DNA of 64,000 nucleotides from Pararhizobium capsulatum DSM 1112 (GCF_030814475.1 NZ_JAUSVF010000001.1:3939001-4003000), one strand, 5' to 3'. Numbered from the stretch's first letter, positions 28,395 through 37,829 are shown. Numbers and translations are program-made. The notes: generated by a model not told the origin, from the letters alone.

Positions 28395-28497
28395 TAGAGC
28401 TTGTCAGGAAAAAGTGGAAACCGGTTTTCCCGAAAAGACAAACGAAAACAAAAGAATATAGCGGATGTCCGGTTCAATCTGAACCGGACATCCTCTA
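28395..28497 (+). repeat. RIME-like dispersed repeat, copy 2
   Basis: Opposite orientation to copy 1. It runs from GAGCTTGTCAGG through GGAAACCGGTTTTCCCG (imperfect palindrome), AGACAAACGAAAAC and a perfect palindrome GGATGTCCGGTTCA...TGAACCGGACATCC, ending CCTCTA. The terminal CTA provides the stop codon of the minus-strand gene at 28495. Confidence 0.87.
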
Positions 28498-28896
28498 ATA
28501 CATAACCGTGTTCAGCGTGAGGGTGACGGGCTCACCCGGCTGGAGTTGTGTGCTGCCCCGCGCCACCAGCCAGCCATCCGCGCGCTCCAGGCGCGCAACG
28601 ATCCGCAGCGTTTGCGAAGCCCCTGAACTTGCGGGCGGGGTCAGGGAAAAGGCTATCGTCTTCGACCCGCCGTCGCTTTGGAGGCGCTTCTCCGCGGTGC
28701 GACGGTGCGCACTGTCCTGAACGGCAGGGTCCTCGAGATAGATCTCAACATGACCTTGCGGGATAACAGCGCCGTTTTCAAACACGATGGAACCGCGAAT
28801 ATCGGTCGATTGCGCAGCGGCTGACCCGGCCACCGCGGCGACCGCCGCAACTCCGACAGTCATCAACATTGTGCGGCAGTCGGTAGGGCGTTTCAT
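28495..28896 (-). CDS. Small secreted YbaY/YscW-like protein
   Basis: A 133-residue protein. The signal peptide is MKRPTDCRTMLMTVGVAAVAAVAGSAAAQ; there is no lipobox cysteine. The mature domain (IRGSIVFENGAVIPQGHVEI, ARLERADGWLVARG) resembles the YbaY/YscW beta-sandwich family, whose members are envelope proteins of unclear role; that family link is tentative. GGAGAG precedes the start. The stop codon TAG is formed by the last bases of RIME copy 2, and RIME copy 3 lies upstream, so the gene is flanked by two repeats in the same orientation. Confidence 0.7.
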   Translation of the reverse strand: MKRPTDCRTMLMTVGVAAVAAVAGSAAAQSTDIRGSIVFENGAVIPQGHVEIYLEDPAVQDSAHRRTAEKRLQSDGGSKTIAFSLTPPASSGASQTLRIVARLERADGWLVARGSTQLQPGEPVTLTLNTVMY

Positions 28897-29039
28897 CACA
28901 CACTCTCCATGATAGTCCCGCAAGATTTGTGCAGGGCAAGACTTGTGCAGGCGCGGCATTGCCGCTCAGCTTGTCGTTCATCTGAAAAGCGCACAAGCAG
29001 CGCGGTAAGTGGGGCGCTTGAAAGCGCCCCATCTCCGTT

Positions 29040-29140
29040 AGAGTTTGTCGGGGAAAAGTGGAAACCGGTTTCCCCGAAAAGACAAACGAAAACGAAAGAA
29101 GTAGGGGATGTCCGGTTCAATCTGAACCGGACATCCTCTA
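29040..29140 (+). repeat. RIME-like dispersed repeat, copy 3
   Basis: Same orientation as copy 2 and nearly identical: GAGTTTGTCGGGG, the palindrome GGAAACCGGTTTCCCCG, AGACAAACGAAAACG and the palindrome around CCGGTTCAATCTGAACCGG, ending CCTCTAG. Its last CTA is the stop codon of the RTX protease gene. Confidence 0.87.
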
Positions 29141-32100
29141 GACGACAATGAAGTCGGACGCCGAGAGGCTCAGATTTTTGCTCAACTGCGCAAACTGAAT
29201 GGCTGCAACGCCTCCACCGCCATCGGCATCATAGGACAAGGCGCCGCTATCGGTGTCGTAGATAATGCGGTCATCGGCGTCATGAGCGGCTCCGGACGCA
29301 CTCCGGTAGAATGCACCCAAGGCAAGAGCCCCGTCGCCACCAACACTCTCAAAGATGAGATTGTCCAGCAGGATCGTGTCGTCGACGACCCTGAAGTCCT
29401 TGATCCAGTCGATATTGCCATTCCCAAGTGCCGTCGAGAAGCGGAATGCATCCTCTCCTGCGCCGCCAGTAAGCGTGTCAGCCGCAAGACCGCCATCCAG
29501 GAAGTCGCTGCCGGCGCCGCCGATGAGCGTATCGGAACCCGCGACACCCGGCTGAGCCGGCGCAGGGGGAAACTCGACCGATACGTTCACCTTGTATGTC
29601 GAGCCCGCCGGCACGGCTTCCGCCCAGCCATCGCCCGGAGCTGTCTCCGACCAGCTGCCTTCCAGGATGTAGTAGGTTCCGGTTTCCTGAGTGACGAAGA
29701 CCAGGCTTGAATCCCGGCTGCTGGTGGAGCCGGGGTCGCCACCACCATCATCGTTCTGGGCGACAATATGGCCGCTGCTGTCGAGCAACCTGACCCAACT
29801 GTCGTGGACATTCGGATCTGCAATTCCGTCAATGTCTATCGTGATGACCGTGCCGGCCGCCAGATCGACCTTGTAATATCCGCCCTGGCCGTTCCCGGTG
29901 GCGTTCACGGTCGTATGCAGGGTTGTCGTCGAATCGAAGATATCCGGGTCGCTCACCAGGGAGAAATTGTCGGAGACATCGAACGCGGTTGCGATCGAGT
30001 TGTTCGCCGCGCCCGGTCCCAGCGTTGCATAACCGGTTCCCATGCCCGGGCGTGGCGGCGCGTCGCCCTGATAGGCGTAATCGCCGAGCAGGGTGTCATC
30101 GCCGCGGCCGCCGTCGAGCACATCGTTGCCGCCCTGGCCGGTCAACACGTTGGCCGCGCCGTCGCCGGTCAACCGATCGTTGAAGCCCGAGCCGGAGAGA
30201 TTTTCAATGGACACATAGGTATCGCCGCCGGACCTGCCTCCCAGGAGGCTGAGCCTTACCCCGCTGGTGGCGTCGGCATAGTCTGCCGTGTCGCTGCCGG
30301 CGCCGCCGTTCAGTCTGTCGGCCCCACCGCCGCCGGTCAGGATGTCATCGCCTGTACCGCCGGAGAGCTTGTTGGCCAGGGCATTGCCGATCAGATGGTC
30401 GTCGAAGGACGAACCGACGGCATTTTCAAAGCCGACGAGCATATCGTGCCGGATAACGGCACCCCGGCCGACGATCTGCACCGGACCGTCGCCATCGCCA
30501 CCATTGGCCGTTCCCTTGAGAAGATCGATCGTCACGCCATCGGAACTACCCGCATAAACGACCGTGTCGATCCCGGAGCCACCATCCAGATAGTCCTGGC
30601 CGGAGCCGCCGATGATCGTGTCGTTGCCGGCTTCGCCGTACAGGATGTCGCCATCGGCACCGCCGTCCAGAATGTCATTGCCGCCGCCGCCGTTGAAATA
30701 GTCGCCGCCGCCCTGGCCCCAGAAATGGTTTGCTGCGGACGTGCCGATAAAGCGGTCGATGCGGTCATCGGAACCAATCAGGTTCTCGATGCTGTAGAAC
30801 GTGTCGCCCGAGGCGGTGCCACCGCTAGCGACGTTCTTAGCGAGGTTGACGAGCAGCTGGAAAGGGCTCTCCTTGCTGAAATCGACTGTATCGACGCCTG
30901 CGCCGCCCCTGAATATATCCACTCCGTCCTGGCCGCTCAGCGTATCGTCGCCGCTGCCGCCATCGAGAATATCGTTACCCTGGCCGCCAAGAATGGTGTC
31001 GTTGCCACCGCCGCCGTAGAGCGTGTCGTTACCATCGTCACTTTCGGTCTGGTCTTGAAGGTCCTCGACATCGATGGTGTTGTTGATATCGCGGCTAGCC
31101 AGAGAATCCCGGCCACCGATGATCAGGTCGTCACCGCCCTGGCCGAAGATCGTGTCGTCGCCGGCGCCGCCGTCGAGCGTATTGTTGCCGTTGTCGCCGA
31201 AGATGATGCTGGTCATCGTGTTGTCGCCAACACTGGGCGGGGTCTCGCTGCCGCCACTTCCGGGCGGGAGAGTCGACTCGTCGGCATAGATGATGTGTTC
31301 GACGTTGGCGATTTTGCGGATATGCAGGTTGCGGGACAGAAGGACGACGGTATCGTTGCCACCATTGGCCGCCTCACGCACGACGTCATTAAGGGAGTCG
31401 ACGAAGTAGATATCATCGCCGCCGTTGCCGGCCATGCGGTCGCCGCCGCCGCGCCCGTCAAGGACGTTGGTTCCGTCATTGCCGATCAGGATGTCATTAT
31501 ACCGGCTGCCGATGCCGTTCTCGACATAGTAGTCGGTCCCGTCGGGGTTGTGCCCGGCAAAGATCGACACGTTGTTGCTATGGCCGTTGACGCTGGAAAA
31601 CTGTCCGGCGCGCAAATCGAGGATCGTGCCGGCCGTGGAGCCGGAAAAGTCGAGCGTGTCGGTGCCGCCGGTGTCGTGGATCACGAAACCGATATCGTGC
31701 TGCATACCCGAGGGGGTAAGGCGGTAACCATCCTGCGCGCTGCCGAAGCCGTAGACATTGTCCCCTGTGTTGAGATCAATTTGCTGATAGGTGCGCACGC
31801 CGTTTGCATCGACGGTTGAGAAAAAGCGGCGAATGACGGCCTCGATGTCGGCCATCAGCGGCGTCGAGGCCGACCAGCGGCTGGTTTCGCCGACATCGAT
31901 CCCATCGAAATAGGACATGACGCTGTATTGCTGGCGATCATACGTCCAGGTCGCATTGTTCAGATAATTGATCTGCACACCTCCGGGACCGCTGTAGTTG
32001 TAGAGCCCGGGATGGTTCAGGCCAAATTCATGGCCGAATTCATGGATGAAGGAATCGAAGACGTACCCGCCGATATCGGTCTTGTTCGGCTCCGTGTCGT

Positions 32101-32479
32101 GGAAACGCTGGCCGATGCTGACATAACGATTGCTCGAATAGGCGCTGCCATCGTCCTGCTCGCCGAGTTCGGGGCTGACAACCTCGATCCAGTCCGTCGT
32201 GCTGTTGAACGGCGCGTTATCGACGATCTCGAATTTCAGAGGGGTGACAGACGCCCACATCTGCAAGGCGCCAATCGCGGCAGCCTTGTATTCGGGATGG
32301 TCATTGAGCTCGTAGACGTTGATTCTCAGCGTTCCCGCAGCGATCGCCGGCGTCAGGCTACGCTGCAATGCCCCAAGATAGTCAAGGAAGGACTCGTAAT
32401 CCTCGCTCTTGCCATAAGGGTTGTCCGGGGTCTGATCGTTGACCCACCATTGATCACTGGTCTGGCTTGGATTGGGCAT
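29138..32479 (-). CDS. RTX serralysin-like metalloprotease with PPC domain
   Basis: A 1113-residue protein with no N-terminal signal peptide. Residues 146-158 read HEFGHEFGLNHPG, the metzincin zinc site, followed by the Met-turn SVMSYFD near residue 188, so the first 250 residues are a serralysin-type (M10B) catalytic domain. Residues from about 320 to 820 carry many GGxGxDxLxGG calcium-binding RTX nonapeptides. Around 830-990 lies a domain like the bacterial pre-peptidase C-terminal fold (TYYILEGSWSE). More RTX repeats follow and the protein ends DFIVV, a typical type I secretion signal. It should leave the cell through a type I exporter, none of which is encoded here. Its stop codon belongs to RIME copy 3. 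Confidence 0.92.
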   Translation of the reverse strand: MPNPSQTSDQWWVNDQTPDNPYGKSEDYESFLDYLGALQRSLTPAIAAGTLRINVYELNDHPEYKAAAIGALQMWASVTPLKFEIVDNAPFNSTTDWIEVVSPELGEQDDGSAYSSNRYVSIGQRFHDTEPNKTDIGGYVFDSFIHEFGHEFGLNHPGLYNYSGPGGVQINYLNNATWTYDRQQYSVMSYFDGIDVGETSRWSASTPLMADIEAVIRRFFSTVDANGVRTYQQIDLNTGDNVYGFGSAQDGYRLTPSGMQHDIGFVIHDTGGTDTLDFSGSTAGTILDLRAGQFSSVNGHSNNVSIFAGHNPDGTDYYVENGIGSRYNDILIGNDGTNVLDGRGGGDRMAGNGGDDIYFVDSLNDVVREAANGGNDTVVLLSRNLHIRKIANVEHIIYADESTLPPGSGGSETPPSVGDNTMTSIIFGDNGNNTLDGGAGDDTIFGQGGDDLIIGGRDSLASRDINNTIDVEDLQDQTESDDGNDTLYGGGGNDTILGGQGNDILDGGSGDDTLSGQDGVDIFRGGAGVDTVDFSKESPFQLLVNLAKNVASGGTASGDTFYSIENLIGSDDRIDRFIGTSAANHFWGQGGGDYFNGGGGNDILDGGADGDILYGEAGNDTIIGGSGQDYLDGGSGIDTVVYAGSSDGVTIDLLKGTANGGDGDGPVQIVGRGAVIRHDMLVGFENAVGSSFDDHLIGNALANKLSGGTGDDILTGGGGADRLNGGAGSDTADYADATSGVRLSLLGGRSGGDTYVSIENLSGSGFNDRLTGDGAANVLTGQGGNDVLDGGRGDDTLLGDYAYQGDAPPRPGMGTGYATLGPGAANNSIATAFDVSDNFSLVSDPDIFDSTTTLHTTVNATGNGQGGYYKVDLAAGTVITIDIDGIADPNVHDSWVRLLDSSGHIVAQNDDGGGDPGSTSSRDSSLVFVTQETGTYYILEGSWSETAPGDGWAEAVPAGSTYKVNVSVEFPPAPAQPGVAGSDTLIGGAGSDFLDGGLAADTLTGGAGEDAFRFSTALGNGNIDWIKDFRVVDDTILLDNLIFESVGGDGALALGAFYRSASGAAHDADDRIIYDTDSGALSYDADGGGGVAAIQFAQLSKNLSLSASDFIVV

Positions 32480-32894
32480 CGTGAGGTTCCTCTCTGAAGA
32501 TTGTGAGCAGCGCGGCTATGCCGTTCTGCAACTGCCAATTTTCCACAGGCATCGCGTGCGTCTGCCTGTCACCCCCCTGCCCCTCCAAGCAATGTAGGTC
32601 GGATCATCAATTTTGTACCCCTACAAAGACGGGGGAAATGTCAGGTTCAGCAATTGAAAACGCAGACGACCGCCCCGGGGGCGACCGATAGGCCGCGAAC
32701 GCGTAGCCGTACCCGACCGACTGTCGCCTCTGGCGGCCATTCCCAGCGCTTACGATCAGGAAGGGTGCCGGCGTGTGAATATACTAACCAAAACCGCCGG
32801 GCTCTCGTCGTGGCCGGAGGAAAGTTCAGTGGCAGATCGGCCGCTCTCCCGAAATCGCCGCATCGGTGCTATCAAGAACCGTCGAGACGTTTGG
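32480..32894. promoter_or_regulatory. Divergent upstream region of protease and transglycosylase
   Basis: 415 bases between two outward-facing genes. It must hold the protease promoter and probably that of the transglycosylase. No further gene, repeat or operator could be supported. A GTG at 32775 with AGGAAGGG upstream would extend the transglycosylase by 40 residues. Confidence 0.4.
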
Positions 32895-33845
32895 ATGGTC
32901 CAAAGGGTGCGGAATAGACAGCGACATGGTGCGAAACGGCAAGCGGCAGTGTTTGGCGCAACCCTTGCCATCAGTGTCGCGCCAACCTTTACGCCTGTTG
33001 CCGCCCAGTCGGAATGGCAGGCGCCGCCGTGCATCTATTCCACCACAACTGCAAAAACGACACTCTGCGTCCGCGCTAAAAACTACAGTCGCGACATCTG
33101 CGCCGCCCTTGGTCATTTCGCGGAAGCAAATGCCCTGCCCCCCGATTTCTTCGCCCGGCTGATCTGGAAGGAAAGCCTGTTCCGGCCGGATGCCGTCAGC
33201 CCGAAGGGGGCGGAAGGCATTGCGCAGTTCATCCCCTCGACAGCGAAACTGCGCGGCCTGTCAAACAGCTTCGACGCACTGGAGGCGCTCGGCAAATCGG
33301 CCGAATATCTTGATGCGCTACGCGACCGGTTTGGCAATCTCGGCCTTGCAGCCGTGGCCTACAATGCCGGTGAAGGCGGGTTGGGTACGTTTCTGCGCAC
33401 CGGCAACCTGCCCTATGAGACGCGCGCCTATGTGCTCGCCATTACCGCCCATCCGGCGGAGGAGTGGAAGGATAACCCGCCGCAGACGCTCGACCTGCGG
33501 CTCGACAAGGACAAATCCTTCTATGACGCCTGCACGGCGCTGGCCGACAAGCGCCAATTGAAGGAGATCGAATTTGAGGAGGAAGGGACGTGGGCGCCAT
33601 GGGGGGCGCAGCTTGCGGCGCATTTCCAGAAATCGGTGGCGCAGAGATTGTTTTTGACCACCATCAGCCGCACGCCGGCGCCGCTCAATGCGGAAAAACC
33701 GCTGATTCAGCGCGAGCGCAACGCCCGATTCGGCACCCGGCTGCGCTACACCGCGCGCATCGGCCGTGACACCCGCGCCGAGGCCGACGCGGTGTGCGTG
33801 CAGGTTCACAGGACCGGCGGCGCATGCATCGTTTTCAAGAACTGA
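32895..33845 (+). CDS. Lytic murein transglycosylase (SLT domain)
   Basis: A 316-residue exported protein. From the chosen start it has a signal peptide (MVQRVRNRQRHGAKRQ, hydrophobic AAVFGATLAISV, cleavage after VAAQ). The SLT domain has the catalytic glutamate in ARLIWKESLFRPDAVS, then GAEGIAQFIPSTAK and AVAYNAGEGGL, all classic for Slt70-type enzymes that cut peptidoglycan to 1,6-anhydro products. An upstream GTG at 32775 has a better ribosome site but would bury the signal peptide 40 residues in. The C-terminal 100 residues show no domain I recognise. Confidence 0.88.
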   Translation: MVQRVRNRQRHGAKRQAAVFGATLAISVAPTFTPVAAQSEWQAPPCIYSTTTAKTTLCVRAKNYSRDICAALGHFAEANALPPDFFARLIWKESLFRPDAVSPKGAEGIAQFIPSTAKLRGLSNSFDALEALGKSAEYLDALRDRFGNLGLAAVAYNAGEGGLGTFLRTGNLPYETRAYVLAITAHPAEEWKDNPPQTLDLRLDKDKSFYDACTALADKRQLKEIEFEEEGTWAPWGAQLAAHFQKSVAQRLFLTTISRTPAPLNAEKPLIQRERNARFGTRLRYTARIGRDTRAEADAVCVQVHRTGGACIVFKN

Positions 33846-34035
33846 TCGACGTGGGCACAATCGACCGTTCCGTGACCGGTTTGGACGACCGGGTGAAGAT
33901 GTACGGTCGTCCGGGCTTTCCGGCTGGGCAACCGAGGGCCGACAATGATCGGCAATGCAATCGATCATTCCTGCGGATGTGCCAGATGTGCCGACACTAT
34001 CCCGTTCACCTTTTCAATTCATCGTCTTGGTTCTT

Positions 34036-34139
34036 GGAGAATGGCCGGTTCGGATTGAACCGGACATTCTCTGGATTTTTTTGTTTGCGTTTGTCTTTTC
34101 GGGAAAACCGGTTCCCACTTTTCCCTGACAAACTCCAGA
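34036..34139 (-). repeat. RIME-like dispersed repeat, copy 4
   Basis: Same orientation as copy 1. It has the palindrome GGCCGGTTC...GAACCGG, then TTTGTTTGCGTTTGTC, the palindrome GGGAAAACCGGTTCCC and the end CCCTGACAAACTCC. It lies between the transglycosylase and bioR, ending 30 bases before the BioR box. Confidence 0.87.
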
Positions 34140-34168
34140 CATGGCCTCGACAGTGTTGCCACGGCAAA

Positions 34169-34178
34169 TTATCTATAA
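34169..34178. promoter_or_regulatory. BioR box in front of bioR
   Basis: TTATCTATAA, an exact match to the alphaproteobacterial BioR operator consensus TTATMKATAA. It ends three bases before the bioR ATG and occupies the place of the ribosome binding site, implying tight autorepression. Confidence 0.88.
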
Positions 34179-34181
34179 AAA

Positions 34182-34850
34182 ATGACCTCGACTAGCGAAG
34201 ATACGATTGCGAGCCGCATCAGCCGCATCCTTGCAGACCGGATCGTGACTGGAAAGCTCGATCCGGGCACGAAACTCCGTCAGGATCATATTGCCGAGGA
34301 GTTCGGAACCAGCCATGTGCCCGTTCGCGAAGCCTTCCGCCGGCTGGAGGCACAGGGCCTTGCGGTGAGTGAACCGCGCCGTGGCGTGCGGGTCGCAGCC
34401 TTCGATCTCAAGGAAGTGCGTGAAGTTGCGCAAATGCGGGCAGCACTCGAGGTGCTGGCGCTTCGCCACGCAGCGCCGCACCTCACGGCCTCGATCCTCG
34501 ACCTCGCGGAAGAGGCGACAGTCGCCGGCGACAACTCTTACGATGTTCGATCCTGGGAGGAAGCGAACCGTCGGTTTCACAGCCTGATCCTCGCGCCCTG
34601 TGGCATGCCGCGTCTGCTTGCGGCGATCAACGATCTGCATGCGGCGAGTGCCCGCTTCCTGTTCGCCAGTTGGCGCTCGGAATGGGAAGTCCGCACGGAC
34701 CACGACCACCGTGCGATACTGACATTTCTGCGTCAGGGGAACGTCGAGAACGCCGCGGCTGTTCTTGATCGCCACGTGCAGTGGATTGGGCAAAAACCCG
34801 TCCGAAATGTCTCCGGAACGACACGGGACGCATTCGCGATCGTCGGCTGA
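34182..34850 (+). CDS. bioR: Biotin regulator BioR (GntR family, FCD domain)
   Basis: A 222-residue GntR regulator: winged helix at about residues 8-70 (RQDHIAEEFGTSHVPVREAFRRLEAQGL), then an FCD-type domain (residues 80-210) with NRRFHSLILAPC. In alphaproteobacteria BioR represses biotin genes at TTATMKATAA boxes. Such boxes occur directly before this gene, twice before bioB and once inside bioB, which makes the assignment firm. No Shine-Dalgarno is visible before the ATG (the box fills that space), so the mRNA could be leaderless. It is transcribed in the same direction as the bio operon but separated from it by its own 197-base promoter region. Confidence 0.92.
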   Translation: MTSTSEDTIASRISRILADRIVTGKLDPGTKLRQDHIAEEFGTSHVPVREAFRRLEAQGLAVSEPRRGVRVAAFDLKEVREVAQMRAALEVLALRHAAPHLTASILDLAEEATVAGDNSYDVRSWEEANRRFHSLILAPCGMPRLLAAINDLHAASARFLFASWRSEWEVRTDHDHRAILTFLRQGNVENAAAVLDRHVQWIGQKPVRNVSGTTRDAFAIVG

Positions 34851-34971
34851 CATCAGCCTCTCCCTGACCGGAATTTCCGACCGGTATGCTCGATTCTTCG
34901 CCGCTCAATCTCTCGCTATGATTGACGATCATCCCATCCTCAACGAGAGGATGCTTGCATTTGTTCGTATC

Positions 34972-35015
34972 GTCATAAATTATAGATAATATGTCTTGTT
35001 ATCTATAATTATGAC
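34972..35015. promoter_or_regulatory. Double BioR operator before bioB
   Basis: Two boxes, TTATAGATAA (34980-34989) and TTATCTATAA (34999-35008), both fit TTATMKATAA. They are arms of a larger near-perfect inverted repeat running from GTCATAAATTATAGATAA to TTATCTATAATTATGAC, with starts 19 bp apart. They lie 39 bp before the bioB start. Confidence 0.9.
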
Positions 35016-35047
35016 AAATCAGACATGATCGAGGGAGAGGACCGGAA

Positions 35048-36052
35048 ATGCACCAGGGAAATATCACCCAAGACCGCCCCAGAGCGCAAATTTCCACCCC
35101 GAGAGAAGAAGTATCGTTCGAACAGGCACATATTATCTATAATTTCCCATTCAGCGATCTGTTGTTCCGCGCCCAAGTCGTTCATCGGGAAAATTTCGAT
35201 CCCAACGCCGTGCAGATCAGCCGATTGCTATCGATCAAGACCGGGGGCTGCGCGGAGGACTGCGGTTATTGCAGCCAGTCGGCGCATTCGCCTACCGGGC
35301 TGAAAGCTTCAAAGCTGATGATGGTCGAAAAGGTTGTTGCCGAGGCGAAGAAGGCGAAGGCCGAAGGCGCCACCCGCTATTGCATGGGTGCCGCCTGGCG
35401 GAGCCCCAAAGACCGCGACATGGAAACGCTCGTTGCGATGGTCGGCGGCGTCAAAGCGCTCGGCATGGAGACCTGCATGACGCTCGGCATGCTCTCGCCC
35501 GGCCAGGCCGAGGCGCTGGCCAATGCCGGTCTCGACTACTACAACCATAATATCGATACGTCGGAAGAGTTCTACGCGCAGGTCATCACCACCCGCACAT
35601 TTGCCGACCGGCTGGACACGCTCTCCAACGTCCGCGAGGCAGGCATGAAGGTTTGCGCCGGCGGCATTCTCGGGATGGGCGAGACGGCGAATGACCGCAT
35701 CTCCATGCTGGTGACCCTCGCCACTTTGCGCGAGCCGCCCGAAAGCGTGCCGATCAACATGCTGATCCCAATTCCAGGCTCCAGGCTTGCCGATGCTATA
35801 CCCGTCGACCCGATAGAATTCGTGAGGACCATCGCCCTTGCCCGCATCCTGATGCCGCGGGCCTATATCCGCCTGTCTGCCGGCCGCACGCAGATGAGCG
35901 ATGAAATGCAGGCGCTCTGTTTTTTTGCCGGTGCCAATTCGATTTTTGCCGGCGACACGCTGCTGACGGCAGGGAACCCGGGAGAGGATCACGATAGAGC
36001 ACTCTTCCGTCGTCTCGGTTTGAAATCGATGGAACTGGAGCCGGATGAATGA
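35048..36052 (+). CDS. bioB: Biotin synthase
   Basis: A 334-residue radical SAM enzyme that inserts sulfur into dethiobiotin, the last step of biotin synthesis. The iron-sulfur motif is [13 protein letters not shown] (CxxxCxxC). [22 protein letters not shown] and [12 protein letters not shown] are BioB signatures. GAGAGG precedes the ATG. Its stop overlaps the bioF start (ATGA). Codons 28-32 (IIYN region) contain an exact BioR box, so part of the operator seems to lie within the gene. Confidence 0.97.
   Translation: MHQGNITQDRPRAQISTPREEVSFEQAHIIYNFPFSDLLFRAQVVHRENFDPNAVQISRLLSIKTGGCAEDCGYCSQSAHSPTGLKASKLMMVEKVVAEAKKAKAEGATRYCMGAAWRSPKDRDMETLVAMVGGVKALGMETCMTLGMLSPGQAEALANAGLDYYNHNIDTSEEFYAQVITTRTFADRLDTLSNVREAGMKVCAGGILGMGETANDRISMLVTLATLREPPESVPINMLIPIPGSRLADAIPVDPIEFVRTIALARILMPRAYIRLSAGRTQMSDEMQALCFFAGANSIFAGDTLLTAGNPGEDHDRALFRRLGLKSMELEPDE
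35133..35142. promoter_or_regulatory. BioR box inside the bioB coding region
   Basis: TTATCTATAA, identical to the two strongest upstream boxes, located 85 bp into bioB. Whether BioR uses it is not shown, but an exact 10-bp AT-rich match in a high-GC gene is unlikely by chance. Confidence 0.65.
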
Positions 36053-37197
36053 CGCTGACGGGGCTCGTTCGTCATGAAGCGACGCTGGCGGGGCTGCAGC
36101 GAAAGGAAAGGCTCCGAACCCTGATTAAGCGGGATGGCGCTGATTTCACCTCGAACGACTATCTCGGCTTCGCCGGTTCGACGCGGCTGGCCGCGGCTGT
36201 CAATGCCGCGCTTGAGCGTGGCGTGCCCGTCGGCGCCGGCGGCTCGCGTCTATTGCGCGGCAATCACCCGGAGCACGAGACCCTGGAAACGGAGGCCGCT
36301 GCGTTTTTCGGCGCCGAGCGTGTCCTTTATTTCGGCAGCGGCTACGCCGCCAACGTCGCGCTTTTCTCAACCCTGCCGCAGCGCGGTGACCTCATCGTGC
36401 ACGACGCCTTGGTGCATGCCAGCGCGCACGAAGGCATGAACGCCAGCCGGGCGCTCTCAACGCCGGCCGCGCATAACGATGTGGGGGCTTTTGAAGAGGC
36501 GATCCTGCGTTGGCGGCGCAAGAGCGGAACCGCCGGCAACCTGTGGATTGCCGTCGAAAGCCTCTACTCGATGGACGGCGATCGCGCACCACTTGCCGAA
36601 CTCGCGGCCCTTGCCGAAAGGCATAACGGCTTTCTGGTGATCGACGAGGCGCATGCGACCGGCGTGTTCGGCACTAGTGGCCGCGGTCTGGCCGCCGGTC
36701 TGGAGAATCGCGGGAATGTTATCGTCCTGCACACATGCGGCAAGGCACTTGGGGCCTCGGGCGCGCTGCTCGGCGCGAGCGCAACGCTCTGTGATTATCT
36801 GGTCAACCGGGCGCGCGGCTTCATCTATTCGACTGCACCATCGCCTTTGATGGCCGCTGCGGTACGTGAGGCACTGCGAATGCTCGTCGATGAGCCAGAT
36901 CGTCGGATGACTTTCGACGCGTTGTGCGCCTTTGCCAATACGGAACTTACCGCAAGGCTCGGCGTGGCAGGCAGCGGCTCCCAGATCCTGCCTGTGCTGA
37001 TCGGCGACAATGGCCGCGCGGTGCGGATTGCCGCGCGCATGCGAGCCGAAGGCTTCGATATCAGGGCAATTCGCCCGCCGACCGTTCCAGAAGGCACGGC
37101 ACGGCTCAGAATTGCCATCACGCTCAACGTCGACAGGGCCACGATCATGCGAATGTTCACCCGGCTAACTGCAATCATGGCAGAGGAGAGGATGTGA
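36049..37197 (+). CDS. bioF: 8-amino-7-oxononanoate synthase
   Basis: A 382-residue PLP enzyme that joins pimeloyl-ACP (or -CoA) and alanine. It has [11 protein letters not shown] at the N-terminus, [38 protein letters not shown] and the PLP-binding lysine in [12 protein letters not shown]. It overlaps bioB by four bases and bioD by one. Confidence 0.96.
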   Translation: MTLTGLVRHEATLAGLQRKERLRTLIKRDGADFTSNDYLGFAGSTRLAAAVNAALERGVPVGAGGSRLLRGNHPEHETLETEAAAFFGAERVLYFGSGYAANVALFSTLPQRGDLIVHDALVHASAHEGMNASRALSTPAAHNDVGAFEEAILRWRRKSGTAGNLWIAVESLYSMDGDRAPLAELAALAERHNGFLVIDEAHATGVFGTSGRGLAAGLENRGNVIVLHTCGKALGASGALLGASATLCDYLVNRARGFIYSTAPSPLMAAAVREALRMLVDEPDRRMTFDALCAFANTELTARLGVAGSGSQILPVLIGDNGRAVRIAARMRAEGFDIRAIRPPTVPEGTARLRIAITLNVDRATIMRMFTRLTAIMAEERM

Positions 37198-37829
37198 TGC
37201 GGTTCGTCGTGACTGGCACCGACACCGGCATCGGCAAGACGGTGTTTTCGGCGGCGTTGGTTGCTGCGCTCGGCGGCGCTTACTGGAAGCCGATCCAGGC
37301 CGGGCTCGACGAAGAGACCGACAGCCAGACCGTCGGCCGGCTGGGGCGTCTTCCCGCGGAACGTATTCTGCCCGAAGCCTACAGGCTGCGCACTCCGGCA
37401 TCGCCGCATCTTGCCGCACGGCTCGATCAGGTGACAATCGAGCCGGAGCGTCTGACACCGCCCGTGACAGACGTCCCGCTCGTCATCGAAGGCGCCGGCG
37501 GCCTGTTGGTGCCGCTGACAGACAGCCAGGTGTTTGCCGATGTCTTTGCGCGCTGGCGCATCCCCGTCATCCTTTGTGCACGCACAGGATTGGGCACGAT
37601 CAATCATACGCTGCTATCGCTCGAAGCGCTGCGCAGCCGCTCGATTCCGATACTCGGCCTTGCCTTTATTGGTGAAGAGCAAGCTGAAACGCAGCGGATT
37701 ATCGCCGCGATGGGACAGGTGCGAGCGCTCGGACGCCTGCCCCTGCTTGATCCGCTGACGCCGAAGCGACTGCAGCAGGCCTTTCGCGACCATTTTACTC
37801 TTTCTTCCTTCCAGGAGAAGACGGCATGA
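37197..37829 (+). CDS. bioD: Dethiobiotin synthetase
   Basis: A 210-residue ATP-dependent carboxylase forming the ureido ring of dethiobiotin. The P-loop is [12 protein letters not shown] (residues 7-18); KPIQAG carries the substrate lysine and [12 protein letters not shown] is the second family motif. The start is the ATG overlapping the bioF stop (TGATG). The frame is open farther upstream but inside bioF. Its stop overlaps the bioA start. Confidence 0.95.
   Translation: MRFVVTGTDTGIGKTVFSAALVAALGGAYWKPIQAGLDEETDSQTVGRLGRLPAERILPEAYRLRTPASPHLAARLDQVTIEPERLTPPVTDVPLVIEGAGGLLVPLTDSQVFADVFARWRIPVILCARTGLGTINHTLLSLEALRSRSIPILGLAFIGEEQAETQRIIAAMGQVRALGRLPLLDPLTPKRLQQAFRDHFTLSSFQEKTA

Noticed and set aside
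29480..31500. Short-period DNA repeats that could suggest a CRISPR array or satellite
   Set aside because: The period is the RTX nonapeptide (about 27 bp), the units diverge freely and are in frame with the protease. No spacer structure is present.
29768..31819. 683-codon plus-strand frame within the RTX protease
   Set aside because: Its Val/Ala/Asp-rich pattern is the antisense of GGxGxDxL repeats.
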